Shown here: piece by piece, positions 11,436 to 20,162 of the stretch
Position numbering within the stretch: the stretch's first letter is position 1
How the letters are laid out: each line of letters begins with the position of its first letter
Source of the DNA: an uncultured Prevotella sp.
GTDB lineage: Bacteria > Bacteroidota > Bacteroidia > Bacteroidales > Bacteroidaceae
Length of the DNA: 51,479 nt
NCBI GenBank assembly: GCA_900320905.1
Contig: ONTZ01000019.1
Span: 1-51,479, forward strand
Direction: 5' to 3'
Translations under genes and position numbers: made by a program
The notes under the pieces: generated by a model
Told to the model about the DNA's origin: nothing
Databases searched by the model: none
What the model saw: the letters and a program-made list of their open reading frames with translations, nothing else

Positions 11436-13403
11436 TCACCCTACAATCACCACACCACCGTTGCAGGGAATGGTAATCACAACCTGTTGCTTTTTATTCT
11501 GTTTCAGTGTCTTCACGCTGCCATTCAGTTGGGCATCATCGCTGTAAATAGTTATTTCGGCACCCTTGTCGAACATCGGCAGGGTGATGGTCTGCTTCAA
11601 CGGCTCGTTTTCAGCATTGATGCCCACCACATACCATTTGTCGCCACAGCGACGGGCCATAATGACATACTTACCGGGATAACCGTCGATGAACTTCACC
11701 TCGTCCCAGGTCGTGGGTACCTGTTTCATAAAGTCGATGGCCCAGGCAGGGGCATCAGTCAGGTTGTTGGGAGCCATGGCGAAGTGCTGCACGGCGCTCT
11801 GGAAGAGCACGGCAGTAGCCAAGGCATAGACATCGGAGGTCTTGCGGACCGTACCACGCTTGTTGTCGGCACTATAATACTTGTTAAGGGTAGAACCGCC
11901 AAAGTCCATCGAACCCACAGTATTGCGGATGAACGGATGGGTACAGCCGTTACGGGCCTCCGCATCACAGGCACCCTGTCCGAAGTGCAGGTTCTCTGAG
12001 GCAAGCACAGCCTCCGAGGCAGCATAGTTAGGATACATGCGTTCCCAGCCACGCGGGAGGGTACAGCCGTGGAAGATGCAAAGCAGTCCGAAGTCGTTGG
12101 CATCGGCGAGGATATCCTCATAGAGTTGCATCGTCGGCTGCTTGTCACCACCGAAGAAGTCCACCTTGATACCACGGATGCCATTGTCGTGCATCCATTT
12201 CATCTCCTCACGACGGATTCGGGCATTATCCATCTTTCCGATGGGAGTCTGAGGGGCATCGTTCCACTTACCGTTGGAATTGTACCAGAGGAAGAGGCCC
12301 ACACCCTTGGTCTTGCCATAGCGAGCCAGTTCGGCTACTTTCTCGTAACCGATCTGCTTGTCCCAGAAAGCATCGATGAGCACACTCTGGTAGCCCATGG
12401 CAGCGGAAAAGTCGATATAGCGCTTCTGTTCATCGAAGTTACAACTGCCGTCCATGCCGATAATCCAACTCCATGAGCCTTTGCCATAGATATATTCCTG
12501 CGAGGCTTTGTACTTAGGCTGCACGAGATCGAAAGGTACGGTAGTCTCCACGATATTCGCCAACGTACCTACGGTGATGGTGCGCCAGGGAGTCTCACCT
12601 GGCAACGACATAGCGGGTGTCACGGATCCCACGCCATTGAGTTCGCCCGGTTGGGGGAACCCGATACGATAGTTGGCGCCGCCCTCGTTCAACAGACGAC
12701 AACCCACATAACCGCCATCGGTACCCGTCTCACTGATAAGAAGCCAATTGGCTTCCCCGGAGATTCCGGATTTTCCGGGAACTTTAAACAGGCAGGGGAA
12801 GGTATAGCCCTCACCCCAGCCATTCTTACCCATCGCATCGTCGAGGAAATAGGAAGTCTCATAACTGGGAGAGGTACGTGCAAAACCACCCATCGGTTTC
12901 GACTGCGGACAGAGGAAGGTAGTGGTACCCTCCGGCAAGACGAAACCGCTGGCCTCGCTCTTTACCACACAGACACGGGTATCGCGCTTTGGATAGATCT
13001 TATAACGGAAGGCCACGTCGCGGTTGCTGACGCGGAAGATGACATCCATCACGGGCTGGTTGTTTTGCAGATAGGTGGCCACGCCCTCGTTGGCCTGATA
13101 ACTCACCTCGCGCTGTTTGATATTATTCAGGGTATAGGTCTCGCTGACAGGCATCGTCGCAAAGCCTTCCTTCAAGGTCAGTCCCTGGGTGTAGTCACCG
13201 ATATTCGTCACCACACCGAGGGCGGAACGGTTCAACATCGTCTGTCCCTGATAGTTGACGCTATAACAGGGTTTGCCCCCCGACAACTCGAGGATGACCT
13301 GAATCTTCCCGTCAGGACTCCCGATGGTCTGGGCCTTTGCCCCCATCGTCAGGCACAACAGTGCCACACAAAACAACATCGTCTTTTTCATATCCTTTTT
13401 CAT
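11436..13403 (-). CDS. GH97 glycoside hydrolase, alpha-galactosidase-like
   Basis: A 655-residue secreted GH97 enzyme: signal peptide ending AKAQ, an N-terminal beta-sandwich, a central barrel and a C-terminal beta domain. The barrel contains SVLIDAFWD, GIRGIKVDFFGGD and HGCTLPRGWERMYPN. An Asp in KVDFF (near residue 413) at the end of a barrel strand is the nucleophile position in retaining GH97 alpha-galactosidases, whereas the inverting SusB-type alpha-glucosidases use glutamates. Removal of alpha-galactose from decorated xylan is therefore the likely role. Only 4 bases separate it from the GH43 stop, which implies co-translation. Start ATG 13403 or 13391 (MKKTML) are both possible. Confidence 0.87.
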   Translation of the reverse strand: MKKDMKKTMLFCVALLCLTMGAKAQTIGSPDGKIQVILELSGGKPCYSVNYQGQTMLNRSALGVVTNIGDYTQGLTLKEGFATMPVSETYTLNNIKQREVSYQANEGVATYLQNNQPVMDVIFRVSNRDVAFRYKIYPKRDTRVCVVKSEASGFVLPEGTTTFLCPQSKPMGGFARTSPSYETSYFLDDAMGKNGWGEGYTFPCLFKVPGKSGISGEANWLLISETGTDGGYVGCRLLNEGGANYRIGFPQPGELNGVGSVTPAMSLPGETPWRTITVGTLANIVETTVPFDLVQPKYKASQEYIYGKGSWSWIIGMDGSCNFDEQKRYIDFSAAMGYQSVLIDAFWDKQIGYEKVAELARYGKTKGVGLFLWYNSNGKWNDAPQTPIGKMDNARIRREEMKWMHDNGIRGIKVDFFGGDKQPTMQLYEDILADANDFGLLCIFHGCTLPRGWERMYPNYAASEAVLASENLHFGQGACDAEARNGCTHPFIRNTVGSMDFGGSTLNKYYSADNKRGTVRKTSDVYALATAVLFQSAVQHFAMAPNNLTDAPAWAIDFMKQVPTTWDEVKFIDGYPGKYVIMARRCGDKWYVVGINAENEPLKQTITLPMFDKGAEITIYSDDAQLNGSVKTLKQNKKQQVVITIPCNGGVVIVG

Positions 13404-13407
13404 TTTA

Positions 13408-15057
13408 CTATTTTATCTTTTGATAACAGAACTCATCCACATCCACATAGCCGCCGCTCTTTTTCGTGGCATAGTTGAAGATGCCGAACTTCGAACCCAT
13501 GAAGAAACGGCGCCAGTCGAAATTCAGACGGTAGTTCTCCGTGCCAATCCGTTCCCACTGCTCGCCGTCCATGCTGTAATAGAAGTTGGCGCAGTCGGCA
13601 CCGCCATTGCGCCCTTTGACAGGACGGAAGTCAGCATCGATGCGCAACCAGATCTTTTTGGCTTTGGGATAGAGTTGGGATAGTGCGATACCTTTTATCA
13701 TCTTCTCATCGACGTTTGTCACCTCCTTATTGCGATCTGAGAGTTCCACTTTTTGCTCGCTCATCTCTAAGTAGTACTTTTTACCGATGCGTTTGATAGT
13801 CAGGACACCCGAGTCGCTGTTGAAAGCAGCAAAACCAGCACGGTCGCCGTCTTTCATGTTCGAGTAGTCCATTACGATATAAGCACTGCATTGCGGTCCC
13901 TCCATGCGCTGTGTCAACGTGTTCGGGGCGAGATAGAGGGTGTTCACCACACGGTTGGTCTTCAGTCGGAGAAATCCGGGTTGCTCCGTCAGGCTCCAGG
14001 CATTGTCGACGGGGTTGTGGTTCCACTGCCACTGCAAACCGAGTTTCGGCTCAGCAAAATCGTCGCTCTTCACGATGCCCGTCTCAGGCTGACCGCTCAC
14101 AAATGGACGTACCTCATCGGGTACCTTACCATTCTCATCGCCCAGCATCGGCCATCCGTTGATCCAGCGACAAGGCATCACCGTAAGCACTCGACCCACA
14201 CCATTTCGATCTTGGAAGATGATGCCATACCAGTCGCCAGAAGGGGAGTCGACAATCGTTCCCTGAGCCTCGTAGGAGAAACCGCCGAACTCACTCTCCA
14301 GGATTACCTGCTTCTCATAGGGTCCGTGGATATCATCAGCACGATAGCACACTTCACGACGGTGCTTGCCAGGGGCATAGACGTGTGAGATCATCAGGAG
14401 GTAATACTTACCGTCGTGCTTGATCACACGACTGCCCTCCAGAAGTCCCCTCTCATCCTCTTCACGCTGGAAGATATGCATGTGCGTCCCTTCTATCACG
14501 TCAGAGAGATCGGGCTTCAGTTCCATCAGTTCGCCCGTACCATATATTACATATACGCGACCATCGTCGTCGAAGAACAGCGAACAGTCATGGAAATGGC
14601 GCATACGCGACAAGATTTTCCATGGTCCCTCGGCCTTATCGGCAGTAAAGATATAGGTGTCACCCATCGCCCCCTGTTCATTGGGAGCCAGAAGGGCATA
14701 GAATTTTCCATTGTGGTACTTCAGCGAGGTGGCCCACTGTCCACGTCCGTAGACCGTGCCTTGCAGCAGGTCGTACTTCGGCGAGTCGGTCAGTTTATCA
14801 AAGATATAGCCCACCGTCTCCCAGTTCTTCAAGTCTTTCGAGGCCATCACGGGCGCACCCGGCATCAGGTGCATGGTAGTGGACACGAGATAGAAAGTGT
14901 CACCGACGCGAATCACATCGGGATCAGGCACATCAGCCCATAGCATGGGGTTCTGTATTTTCTCTGTGTGTAGCGTCGCGTAGTCGTCAGCCATCACCCC
15001 TGCAGAAGGCAGGAGCAACAGGGCTGTCAACAGCACATTTGATAGTACTTTTCTCAT
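13408..15057 (-). CDS. GH43 beta-xylosidase/arabinofuranosidase
   Basis: A 549-residue secreted protein with a five-bladed GH43 domain (about 35-330) and a C-terminal beta-sandwich (about 350-545, ending GGYVDVDEFCY) typical of GH43 enzymes with a DUF1349-like or C2 domain. Visible catalytic elements are WADVPDPDVIR (Asp base), HFHDCSLFFDDDG (pKa-modulating Asp) and LLEGSRVIK (Glu acid). The signal peptide is MRKVLSN to VMADD. It should release xylose or arabinose from xylo-oligosaccharides. It is the first gene of its unit, with a full promoter 32 bases upstream. Exact specificity cannot be read from sequence. Confidence 0.88.
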   Translation of the reverse strand: MRKVLSNVLLTALLLLPSAGVMADDYATLHTEKIQNPMLWADVPDPDVIRVGDTFYLVSTTMHLMPGAPVMASKDLKNWETVGYIFDKLTDSPKYDLLQGTVYGRGQWATSLKYHNGKFYALLAPNEQGAMGDTYIFTADKAEGPWKILSRMRHFHDCSLFFDDDGRVYVIYGTGELMELKPDLSDVIEGTHMHIFQREEDERGLLEGSRVIKHDGKYYLLMISHVYAPGKHRREVCYRADDIHGPYEKQVILESEFGGFSYEAQGTIVDSPSGDWYGIIFQDRNGVGRVLTVMPCRWINGWPMLGDENGKVPDEVRPFVSGQPETGIVKSDDFAEPKLGLQWQWNHNPVDNAWSLTEQPGFLRLKTNRVVNTLYLAPNTLTQRMEGPQCSAYIVMDYSNMKDGDRAGFAAFNSDSGVLTIKRIGKKYYLEMSEQKVELSDRNKEVTNVDEKMIKGIALSQLYPKAKKIWLRIDADFRPVKGRNGGADCANFYYSMDGEQWERIGTENYRLNFDWRRFFMGSKFGIFNYATKKSGGYVDVDEFCYQKIK

Positions 15058-15088
15058 TTCAATTGGTTTTAAGTTTAATTTGTGTGCG

Positions 15089-15120
15089 CAAAGGTACGAA
15101 ATAATCAGGACATAAGCAAA
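15089..15120 (-). promoter_or_regulatory. Promoter for the GH43-GH97 unit
   Basis: On the minus strand TTTG at 15120-15117 is followed after 20 bases by TACCTTTG at 15096-15089. This is a textbook Bacteroidota promoter located about 30 bases before ATG 15057. Confidence 0.7.
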
Positions 15121-15186
15121 TACTTCTTTACTTTTTTTCGCAATGTTGTATTTTTACTTTTTTACTTTCCGCAGGTCATATAAGTA

Positions 15187-15729
15187 ATGACAGACGACAA
15201 TCAGATGATCTCACTGATCAGGGAGAATGCGGAACGGGGTTTCCGAATACTGATGGCGAAGTACAAGGAGCCCGTCTATTGGCACATCCGTCGACTGGTG
15301 GTCAACCATGCCGACGCTCAGGACGCGACACAGGAGACCTTCGTGCGGATATTCCGTTCTTTCGGCCAGTACAGCGGTGAGGGCACGTTCAAGTCCTGGA
15401 TCTTCCGTATCGCCACCAACGAGGCTCTGCGCCTCTTAGGACGGAACCAGGGAAAGACCACCCTGACACTCGACGAGACAGCACCAGCCATCCTCACGAT
15501 GAAGGCCGATGACTATTTCGACTACGGCGATGTGGAGGCTGTGAAACTGCAGAAGGCCATCCTCGCCTTGCCTGCCAAACAGCAATTGGCATTCAACCTG
15601 AGATACTACGACGATCTGTCGTACAAGGAGATATCGGCCGTCATCGGCTCTACGGAGACATCCGCCAAGGCCAACTACCACTTTGCGAAAGAAAAGATTA
15701 TCAAGTATATGAACTCAAACGAGATATAG
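15187..15729 (+). CDS. ECF-type RNA polymerase sigma factor
   Basis: A 180-residue sigma-70 family protein of the extracytoplasmic-function group. Region 2 includes HADAQDATQETFVRIF and GEGTFKSWIFRIATNEA, which bind the -10 region and core polymerase. Region 4 includes LPAKQQLAFNLRYYDD and LSYKEISAVIGSTETSA, a helix-turn-helix for the -35 region. It has no N-terminal or C-terminal extension. The next gene begins 3 bases later and encodes a small one-span membrane protein, the usual place for an anti-sigma factor. The upstream region has only weak matches to the -7 consensus, so it may be read by an alternative sigma factor, possibly itself. Confidence 0.9.
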   Translation: MTDDNQMISLIRENAERGFRILMAKYKEPVYWHIRRLVVNHADAQDATQETFVRIFRSFGQYSGEGTFKSWIFRIATNEALRLLGRNQGKTTLTLDETAPAILTMKADDYFDYGDVEAVKLQKAILALPAKQQLAFNLRYYDDLSYKEISAVIGSTETSAKANYHFAKEKIIKYMNSNEI

Positions 15730-15732
15730 CGT

Positions 15733-16131
15733 ATGGAAGAGAACAATGAATTCATCAGCGTGGGCAAGAAGATGCCCTACACCGTACCCGACGGCTTCTT
15801 CGACCAGTTGGAGGAGAACGTGATGAAAGCGTGGAATGTGGATCATAATAAGAGGGAAGAGAAATCATCCTCGTCCGGAAAAGGCAAAACCATCCGCATT
15901 GCCATTCACACATTACTGGCCGTTGCCGCCTGTCTTGCCTTGTTCCTGATCGTCAAGAAGGCTCTGCCACAACGCAATGATGCTGCCATCGACGATTTCA
16001 CTAACGTGGAACTGGCATTCAACAACCTCAGCACGGAAGACCAGGACTACCTGCTGGAGGTCTATCAAGAAGAGGAAGAACTCATATATGACAACGACTT
16101 AAATGAATGGAAAAATGAAGAAAGTATTTAG
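15733..16131 (+). CDS. Small membrane protein, likely anti-sigma factor
   Basis: A 132-residue protein with a cytoplasmic N-terminus containing YTVPDGFFDQLEENVM, one membrane span at about residues 56-76 (IAIHTLLAVAACLALFLIV) and a short acidic outer segment ending EEEELIYDNDLNEWKNEE. The VPDGFF motif and this layout are common in proteins encoded directly after ECF sigma genes in Bacteroidales. It has no zinc-binding HxxxCxxC motif. The reading frame overlaps the next gene by up to 29 bases. The role as sigma antagonist is inferred from position and topology, not from a recognised domain. Confidence 0.65.
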   Translation: MEENNEFISVGKKMPYTVPDGFFDQLEENVMKAWNVDHNKREEKSSSSGKGKTIRIAIHTLLAVAACLALFLIVKKALPQRNDAAIDDFTNVELAFNNLSTEDQDYLLEVYQEEEELIYDNDLNEWKNEESI

Positions 16132-16690
16132 TATCCTGCTAACTGCCATTATGATGATGGCGTTTAGCACCGCCGTCTCTGCACAGGAGAACAACGGACA
16201 ACAGCCCAGTAAGAAACAGCGCATGAGCCGTGAGCAGATGGCTGAGATGCAGGCTAAGCACATTGCCCGTCAGTTGGCTCTAGACGATGCTACCAGCCAG
16301 AAGTTCATCGATACCTTCAGCGCTTATCAGAAGGAAGTGTGGACTCTCCGTCCACTGGGAAAGCAACATGGGAAAAAGAAATCGGAAATGACGGATGCCG
16401 AGGTGGAGAAGTCCATCAAGGACCAGTTCGACCACAGTCAGAAGATTCTCACGCTGCGTCAGGAGTATTACAAGAAATATAGCAAGTTCCTGACGCCGAA
16501 GCAGATTCAGCGTGTCTACGAACTGGAGAAACAGTCGATGAACCGCCTCTCGAAACGTGGCAGGGGCAATGCGGCAGGCAGGCAAAATGCCCCCGGCAGG
16601 CCTCAGGCTGGTCGTCCCAACGGTCTCGGCAAGGGCAAGCACAATGGCAAATTCCAAAGGAAGCCCCAAACCCAAGAGGAAAAGAAATGA
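16115..16690 (+). CDS. Secreted Spy/CpxP-like stress protein
   Basis: A small secreted protein of 191 residues with a signal peptide (MKKVFSIL to AVSAQ). The mature part is rich in helix-forming charged residues: REQMAEMQAKHIARQLALDD and LTPKQIQRVYELEKQSMNR resemble the LTxxQ segments of Spy/CpxP proteins and other DUF4890-like proteins. The last 45 residues are a very basic Arg/Gly/Pro/Gln-rich tail (GRQNAPGRPQAGRPNGLGKG). ATG 16115 gives the cleanest signal peptide; ATG 16103 is possible. It overlaps the preceding gene, so the three genes form one operon: sigma factor, membrane antagonist and periplasmic sensor or chaperone. The envelope-stress role is inferred. Confidence 0.7.
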   Translation: MKKVFSILLTAIMMMAFSTAVSAQENNGQQPSKKQRMSREQMAEMQAKHIARQLALDDATSQKFIDTFSAYQKEVWTLRPLGKQHGKKKSEMTDAEVEKSIKDQFDHSQKILTLRQEYYKKYSKFLTPKQIQRVYELEKQSMNRLSKRGRGNAAGRQNAPGRPQAGRPNGLGKGKHNGKFQRKPQTQEEKK

Positions 16691-16732
16691 CCAACATGAT
16701 TAATAGATAGATAAAAGTTAGTAGTTATTTAA

Positions 16733-16770
16733 ATCCCCCGTCGTCGCATCAATCTGCTTTGGCGGGGGAT
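16733..16770. terminator. Bidirectional terminator between the sigma operon and GH97-esterase gene
   Basis: ATCCCCCG at 16733-16740 pairs with CGGGGGAT at 16763-16770 around a 22-base loop. AACTTTTCTGG follows on the plus strand and a T/A-rich tract on the minus strand. It separates two convergent units. Confidence 0.7.
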
Positions 16771-16802
16771 AACTTTTCTGGAAAGTCAAACGTATTGGAG
16801 TA

Positions 16803-19800
16803 TTATTTGTTCCTTTGTTTCTCCGTCTCTTCTCGCTTGGCCTTGTAAAAGCGGTCAACGAAGTCTACCTGTTCATGGTTGGGACGCATGATGAGCGAGG
16901 CACCATTGCTGAACTGCATCGTGGTGGGCTTTGCATCATCGAACGAGGGCCAGTAAGGTAATCCAGCACCATTGGGATTGCATGTCTTGGCGAAGTTCAC
17001 CCAATACTGTTGGATAATCTCGGCCACAGCCGACTCAGCGGGATATTTGTCGGGCTGCGTCAGGAACTCCCCGTTCAGATAGAGGATATCATCGGCATGA
17101 GCCACACCCTTGCGGCGCTTGTCCTGCGAGAAACTGCGTGTGGAGGGCTGGGCGAGGAAGGCAGCGTAGGCAGGACTCTTACCCGTCTTGCTTTGCAGAC
17201 TCACCCAGGCGTATGAAGGCCAGGCAAAGCCCACGTCACGGAAGGTGTCGCCAAAGCCGTGCCATGCCTCATCATCTGTATTGCCGGGATAGACCTTCAA
17301 AGCCTCATCAGCAAAGTCTCCAAAAATCTGCCGCACCTGCTTCTGGTAGTCTGCTGCCTTGATATTCCCTGGCGAGAAGAGGGCACCCTCGTCGCTGTTG
17401 GTCATCACGATGACAGGCACATCATTATATTCTCCCCTCTCGTAGAGACGATACTGGTCGTCGGTAATCACATAGCCATCCACACAAGGCCAGAAACCGG
17501 CAAAGCCCACATCCCCGTCGCAGAGCGACATCGCATCCATCTGGCGCAGTTCTTTCAGTGATTTCTTCTTCAAATGTTTCTGGAAGGCAAGACCCTGTTG
17601 TTCGGCACCCTTCTGTGAGGCATCGAAGCCCAGTGAGCGTGGTTGGTCGCTCCACGGGGCAAACGAGCCACCACTCTGACTGATGCAGGCACGGAAGAGC
17701 CCCTTTGCCAAGGGCGAGCCACAGAGCAGACTACAACTGATGGCACCGGCACTCTCGCCAAAGATCGTCACCTTCGTGGGGTCGCCGCCAAAATTGGCAA
17801 TGTTACGCTGTACCCATTGGAGGGCATAGATCTGGTCGAGCAGGCCGTAGTTGCCGGAATGGCCTTGGGGATCCTCCTTCGACAATTCGGGATGTGCCAT
17901 AAATCCTAAGGCTCCCGTCCGGTATTCCACACTGACGATGACCACACCCCGTAAGGCGAGGTATTTCCACAGGTCACCACCATAGTGCTCTGTCTGGAAA
18001 CCGCCTCCGTGAATCCACACCATCACCGGCAGACGGTCGGCTGTGGAGGTGGCTGGGGTTGCGATACCTAAGTAAAGACAGTCCTCACTCATCATATCTG
18101 CCGTACGACCCTGACGGGTTGGCTGTGGTGGCCAGGGGCCGAACTTGTCGCATTTGAGTACACCCTCCCACGCCTTAGCGGGCTGCGGGGCACGCCAACG
18201 CAGGTTTCCTACTGGCGGAGCGGCGTAGGGGATGGCCTTATAGACAGCCAACGAGCCATCGGCAACACCTTCCAGTTCACCTGTCTCGACACAGGTACGG
18301 AGCAGGGGTTGCGGCTGTGCAGGAGATATCTTCAGGATGAAGCCGCCACGGGGTTGACAGGTCATCTGCGAGGGAAGACGATTCGACGTGGACAGATCCC
18401 AGCCGCCACCGACGGGGTCGGCAAAGGTTTCCACCCGCCAGTCCTCATTGCCGAGGAACGAGAGGTCGAACTTCAATGTCTGTACCTCGTCGCATCCGTT
18501 GATGCCAGCCACATACCAGGTATTCCCACTGCGACGGGCCATAACGGCACGTTCTCCGGGATAGCCGTCGAGCAGACGGGTCTCATCCCACACATTCGGC
18601 AGGGTGGAAAGGAACTGCTGTACTTCCTGCGGCTGTGCCAGGAAACTCTCCGGTCTGTCGGCGAGATGCTGCAAGCCACTCTCGAAGAGTACCGTCAGAG
18701 CGAGTTCATGGGCATTCGACGTGATATGCGGATGCTGGGAGTCGCTAAAGGCACAGGGGGTATAGTCCATCGGCCCGATGACATTACGAGTAAAGGGCAG
18801 GGTGGCATTGTGAGATGCCGCCTGCTTGGTGAATGTCGGTACATTATTATACCACTCGGCTCCATAGACTCCCTCGGTGGAGAGCAGGTTCGGATAGGTA
18901 CGCTGCCAACCACGCGGAATGGTGGCACCGTGGAAGTTCACCAACAGATGATGCCGGGCGGCACACTCCATCAATTCGATACAGTAGTCCATATTCATCT
19001 GGTTGTCACCGGAGAAGAAGTCAATCTTCACACCGGCCACCCCAATCTGTTCGCACCAGGCAAACTCCTTCTCGCGATCCTCAGGCTTGTTCAGACGGTA
19101 TTTAGGTGTAGGCGCACCATCCACCCAACCCACAGAAGAATTGTACCAGATCATCGGCTGAATGCCCTGAGACTTGGCGTAGTTGACAGCATCCTCGACG
19201 GTCTTGCCATCCTTCATCGTATCCCACTCCGCATCGATCAGCACATAAGGGAGATGGAGGGCAACTGCCAAATCCACATATTTCTTGATGATATTATAGT
19301 CGTTGCTGCCATGGTTATAAGCCCAGTAGACCCACGACACCACCCCCGGACGGATCCAACTGGTATCCTCGAGTTTGCAGGGTTCAGAGACATCGGTGAT
19401 AAGGGTGGAAGCCACCACATCAGCCAGACTGCCGATGATGGCCACCCGCCACGGACTATGCCACTCACCCGACACCTTCACCTCATTCTGGTCGGGGGTC
19501 ACACGGTAGAGTTCCCCATCGCTATAGAGGCACGAGGCACTCTGACGGCGCTCGATATTCGCCTCGGAGAGCAGGGCAAACACCTCGTCAGCAGGCTCGA
19601 TGAGGGCAGGATACCCCCAACGGATGTTCCAGCCATCGGCTGACTTGAATGTTCCGCTAAAGGAGCGTACAGGCTGTGTCTTATAGGAGATCGTCAGGGG
19701 GAAGAAGCCCTCGTAGGCATCGGTCCACTGTTGTATCCAGCGCTTCGTACCTTCTGGAATACGGTAGGTGGTCTGTTCCCTTGGGAGTGAGGCATCCTTC

Positions 19801-20156
19801 AATCCCGATAGTTCGTAACGGAAGGCGAGTCCGTCGTTATAGAGGCGCACCACCAAGCGTACATTCTTCCCCAAAGAGGCCTGATAGACATTCGCCTCAT
19901 TGGTACAGTGCAGCCGTTTGCCGGCCAGCATCTGATAGTCGGCTTTCACCGTACCAGCCCCCTTCAGTTTCGGTACCGCCTGACTGCCTTCATAGCCCAC
20001 AGCAGGGATGTCGAGCACCTGTTGGTTATCATAACTGACCACAAGTCCACTACCCTTCGTTTCTACCGTCAACTTCCCGTTCGGTGAGGCCACACGCTGT
20101 GCCGCTGCCGCCATCACCAACCCTATCAGGGCGATGCTTAAAAGAATTCTTTTCAT
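16803..20156 (-). CDS. GH97 glycoside hydrolase fused to a type B carboxylesterase
   Basis: A 1117-residue secreted fusion. Residues 1-612 are a complete GH97 enzyme: signal peptide ending AAAQ, VLIDAEWDTMKDG, VAGVKIDFFSGD (nucleophile-type Asp near 376), HGATIPRGWQRTYPN and a C-terminal beta domain. From about residue 620 to 1105 follows a complete type B carboxylesterase: YKAIPYAAPPVGNLRWRAP, SEDCLYLGI, VMVWIHGGGFQ, serine in IFGESAGAIS near 800, acidic residue in NSDEGALF and histidine in KGVAHADDILY. Both halves keep their catalytic residues. One protein could therefore remove an alpha-linked sugar and an ester group from the same side chain. The gene follows GH31 by 6 bases. No frameshift or repeat marks the junction. 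Confidence 0.88.
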   Translation of the reverse strand: MKRILLSIALIGLVMAAAAQRVASPNGKLTVETKGSGLVVSYDNQQVLDIPAVGYEGSQAVPKLKGAGTVKADYQMLAGKRLHCTNEANVYQASLGKNVRLVVRLYNDGLAFRYELSGLKDASLPREQTTYRIPEGTKRWIQQWTDAYEGFFPLTISYKTQPVRSFSGTFKSADGWNIRWGYPALIEPADEVFALLSEANIERRQSASCLYSDGELYRVTPDQNEVKVSGEWHSPWRVAIIGSLADVVASTLITDVSEPCKLEDTSWIRPGVVSWVYWAYNHGSNDYNIIKKYVDLAVALHLPYVLIDAEWDTMKDGKTVEDAVNYAKSQGIQPMIWYNSSVGWVDGAPTPKYRLNKPEDREKEFAWCEQIGVAGVKIDFFSGDNQMNMDYCIELMECAARHHLLVNFHGATIPRGWQRTYPNLLSTEGVYGAEWYNNVPTFTKQAASHNATLPFTRNVIGPMDYTPCAFSDSQHPHITSNAHELALTVLFESGLQHLADRPESFLAQPQEVQQFLSTLPNVWDETRLLDGYPGERAVMARRSGNTWYVAGINGCDEVQTLKFDLSFLGNEDWRVETFADPVGGGWDLSTSNRLPSQMTCQPRGGFILKISPAQPQPLLRTCVETGELEGVADGSLAVYKAIPYAAPPVGNLRWRAPQPAKAWEGVLKCDKFGPWPPQPTRQGRTADMMSEDCLYLGIATPATSTADRLPVMVWIHGGGFQTEHYGGDLWKYLALRGVVIVSVEYRTGALGFMAHPELSKEDPQGHSGNYGLLDQIYALQWVQRNIANFGGDPTKVTIFGESAGAISCSLLCGSPLAKGLFRACISQSGGSFAPWSDQPRSLGFDASQKGAEQQGLAFQKHLKKKSLKELRQMDAMSLCDGDVGFAGFWPCVDGYVITDDQYRLYERGEYNDVPVIVMTNSDEGALFSPGNIKAADYQKQVRQIFGDFADEALKVYPGNTDDEAWHGFGDTFRDVGFAWPSYAWVSLQSKTGKSPAYAAFLAQPSTRSFSQDKRRKGVAHADDILYLNGEFLTQPDKYPAESAVAEIIQQYWVNFAKTCNPNGAGLPYWPSFDDAKPTTMQFSNGASLIMRPNHEQVDFVDRFYKAKREETEKQRNK

Positions 20157-20162
20157 CTTTAC

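Noticed and set aside
15149-15171. Possible promoter for the sigma factor operon
   Set aside because: TATTTTTA and TACTTTCC match only part of the -7 consensus in a T-rich tract, too weak to list.
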